Positions 40,726 to 41,026 of a stretch of 41,026 bases of DNA are shown here, one piece after another. The notes beneath the pieces are model-generated. The model was not told where the DNA came from, did no database searches, and worked only from the letters and a program-made list of their open reading frames with translations. The DNA lies in assembly GCA_001800975.1 (NCBI GenBank), contig MGWK01000008.1, positions 1-41,026 of the forward strand, written 5' to 3'. Within the stretch, counting starts at the first letter, position 1, and every line of letters begins with the position of its first letter. This DNA is from Flavobacteria bacterium RIFCSPLOWO2_12_FULL_35_11 (GTDB lineage: Bacteria > Bacteroidota > Bacteroidia > Flavobacteriales > Flavobacteriaceae). The position numbers and the translations under genes were made by a program.

Positions 40726-41025
40726 TTATTCCTTCTTTTCAGCGTTCAAAGCATCCAACTTGGTTTTTGCCAGCACAAATTCAGGGAACAATTTTATGGC
40801 GCGTTCAAAACTCAGTTTTGCTTCGGCATTTTTATTTAAACTGATTGCTATAATGCCTTCCAAATAAGCAATAGCCGATTTTAAATCAACATTTTGGTTG
40901 TAATTTTTATTTACCTGAAAAGTTATTTTCACTTTTCCGTCATCAGGAAGTTTGTCCGCTTTTTTGATCGATGCATAAGCTTCCTCATATTTATTCATTC
41001 CAAATTGCAATCCGGCCAATTTATA
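40726..41025 (-). CDS. TPR-like protein, C-terminal part (5' end outside window)
   Basis: The frame stays open past the window edge, so only about the last 100 residues are seen. YKLAGLQFGMNKYEEAYASIKKA and AIAYLEGIIAISLNKNAEAKLSFERAIKLFP each look like a TPR helix pair, with the small residue and aromatic pattern (A..Y..G...Y..A). The end KTKLDALNAEKKE is charged. TPR proteins serve as protein-protein scaffolds; whether this one is exported cannot be told without its N-terminus. It converges with uvrA across a strong terminator. Confidence 0.75.
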   Translation of the reverse strand, partial: YKLAGLQFGMNKYEEAYASIKKADKLPDDGKVKITFQVNKNYNQNVDLKSAIAYLEGIIAISLNKNAEAKLSFERAIKLFPEFVLAKTKLDALNAEKKE

Positions 41026-41026
41026 A

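Overview
The window looks like a core chromosomal segment of a member of the Bacteroidota, most likely Flavobacteriaceae. The DNA is AT-rich by eye. Several genes carry the Bacteroidota -7 promoter word TAnnTTTG. It also holds lineage-typical genes: DUF4290 beside murA, a TIGR02757/DUF2400 gene, a SusC-like TonB receptor with a carboxypeptidase-regulatory domain, and a 6S-like RNA between zapA and rny. I see no tRNA, rRNA, CRISPR array, insertion sequence or prophage.

Layout. 1-5.9 kb, + strand: a tightly packed run of serA (5' end outside the window), DUF1015, yggS, a DnaQ/GIY-YIG nuclease, a voltage-gated-type K+ channel with a zinc ribbon, miaA and TIGR02757. The last three overlap by 8 nt each. 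5.9-8.5 kb, - strand: an ECF sigma factor, a membrane anti-sigma-like protein, an LTxxQ (Spy/CpxP-like) secreted protein made of 26-residue repeats, and an outer-membrane barrel. The sigma gene and the LTxxQ gene share an AAAC-N17-GTCTAA promoter-like element. 8.7-13.1 kb: aroQ and xerD diverge, followed by four RNA-handling genes (NYN-LOTUS nuclease, cold-shock protein, DEAD-box helicase, RRM protein). 13.5-17.8 kb: a translesion cassette (dinB overlapping a DnaE-type polymerase). Across a palindrome-rich divergent promoter sits a 38-codon remnant of an XRE-type repressor. 17.8-25 kb, - strand: murA (Asp in place of the fosfomycin-target Cys), DUF4290, uvrD/pcrA, a polytopic membrane protein and a FadL-type channel. 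25.1-28.3 kb, + strand: a small membrane protein and a secreted GH5-like glycosidase. 28.4-31.2 kb, - strand: a Lys-rich 32-residue protein, rny, 6S RNA, zapA and a coiled-coil partner. 31.3-35.5 kb, + strand: an M23 peptidase and a TonB receptor. 35.5-41 kb: bcp, nth (no Fe-S cluster, with a 20-bp tandem duplication at its 3' end), a 46-residue protein, a second sigma factor, uvrA and a truncated TPR gene.

Most of the window is housekeeping (DNA repair, cell wall, RNA turnover). The less ordinary parts are the self-regulated ECF/LTxxQ envelope module, the translesion cassette with a broken repressor, the NYN-LOTUS nuclease among RNA-binding genes, and several short proteins that automatic gene calling could miss. 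All family names come from reading protein motifs. No database search was run.
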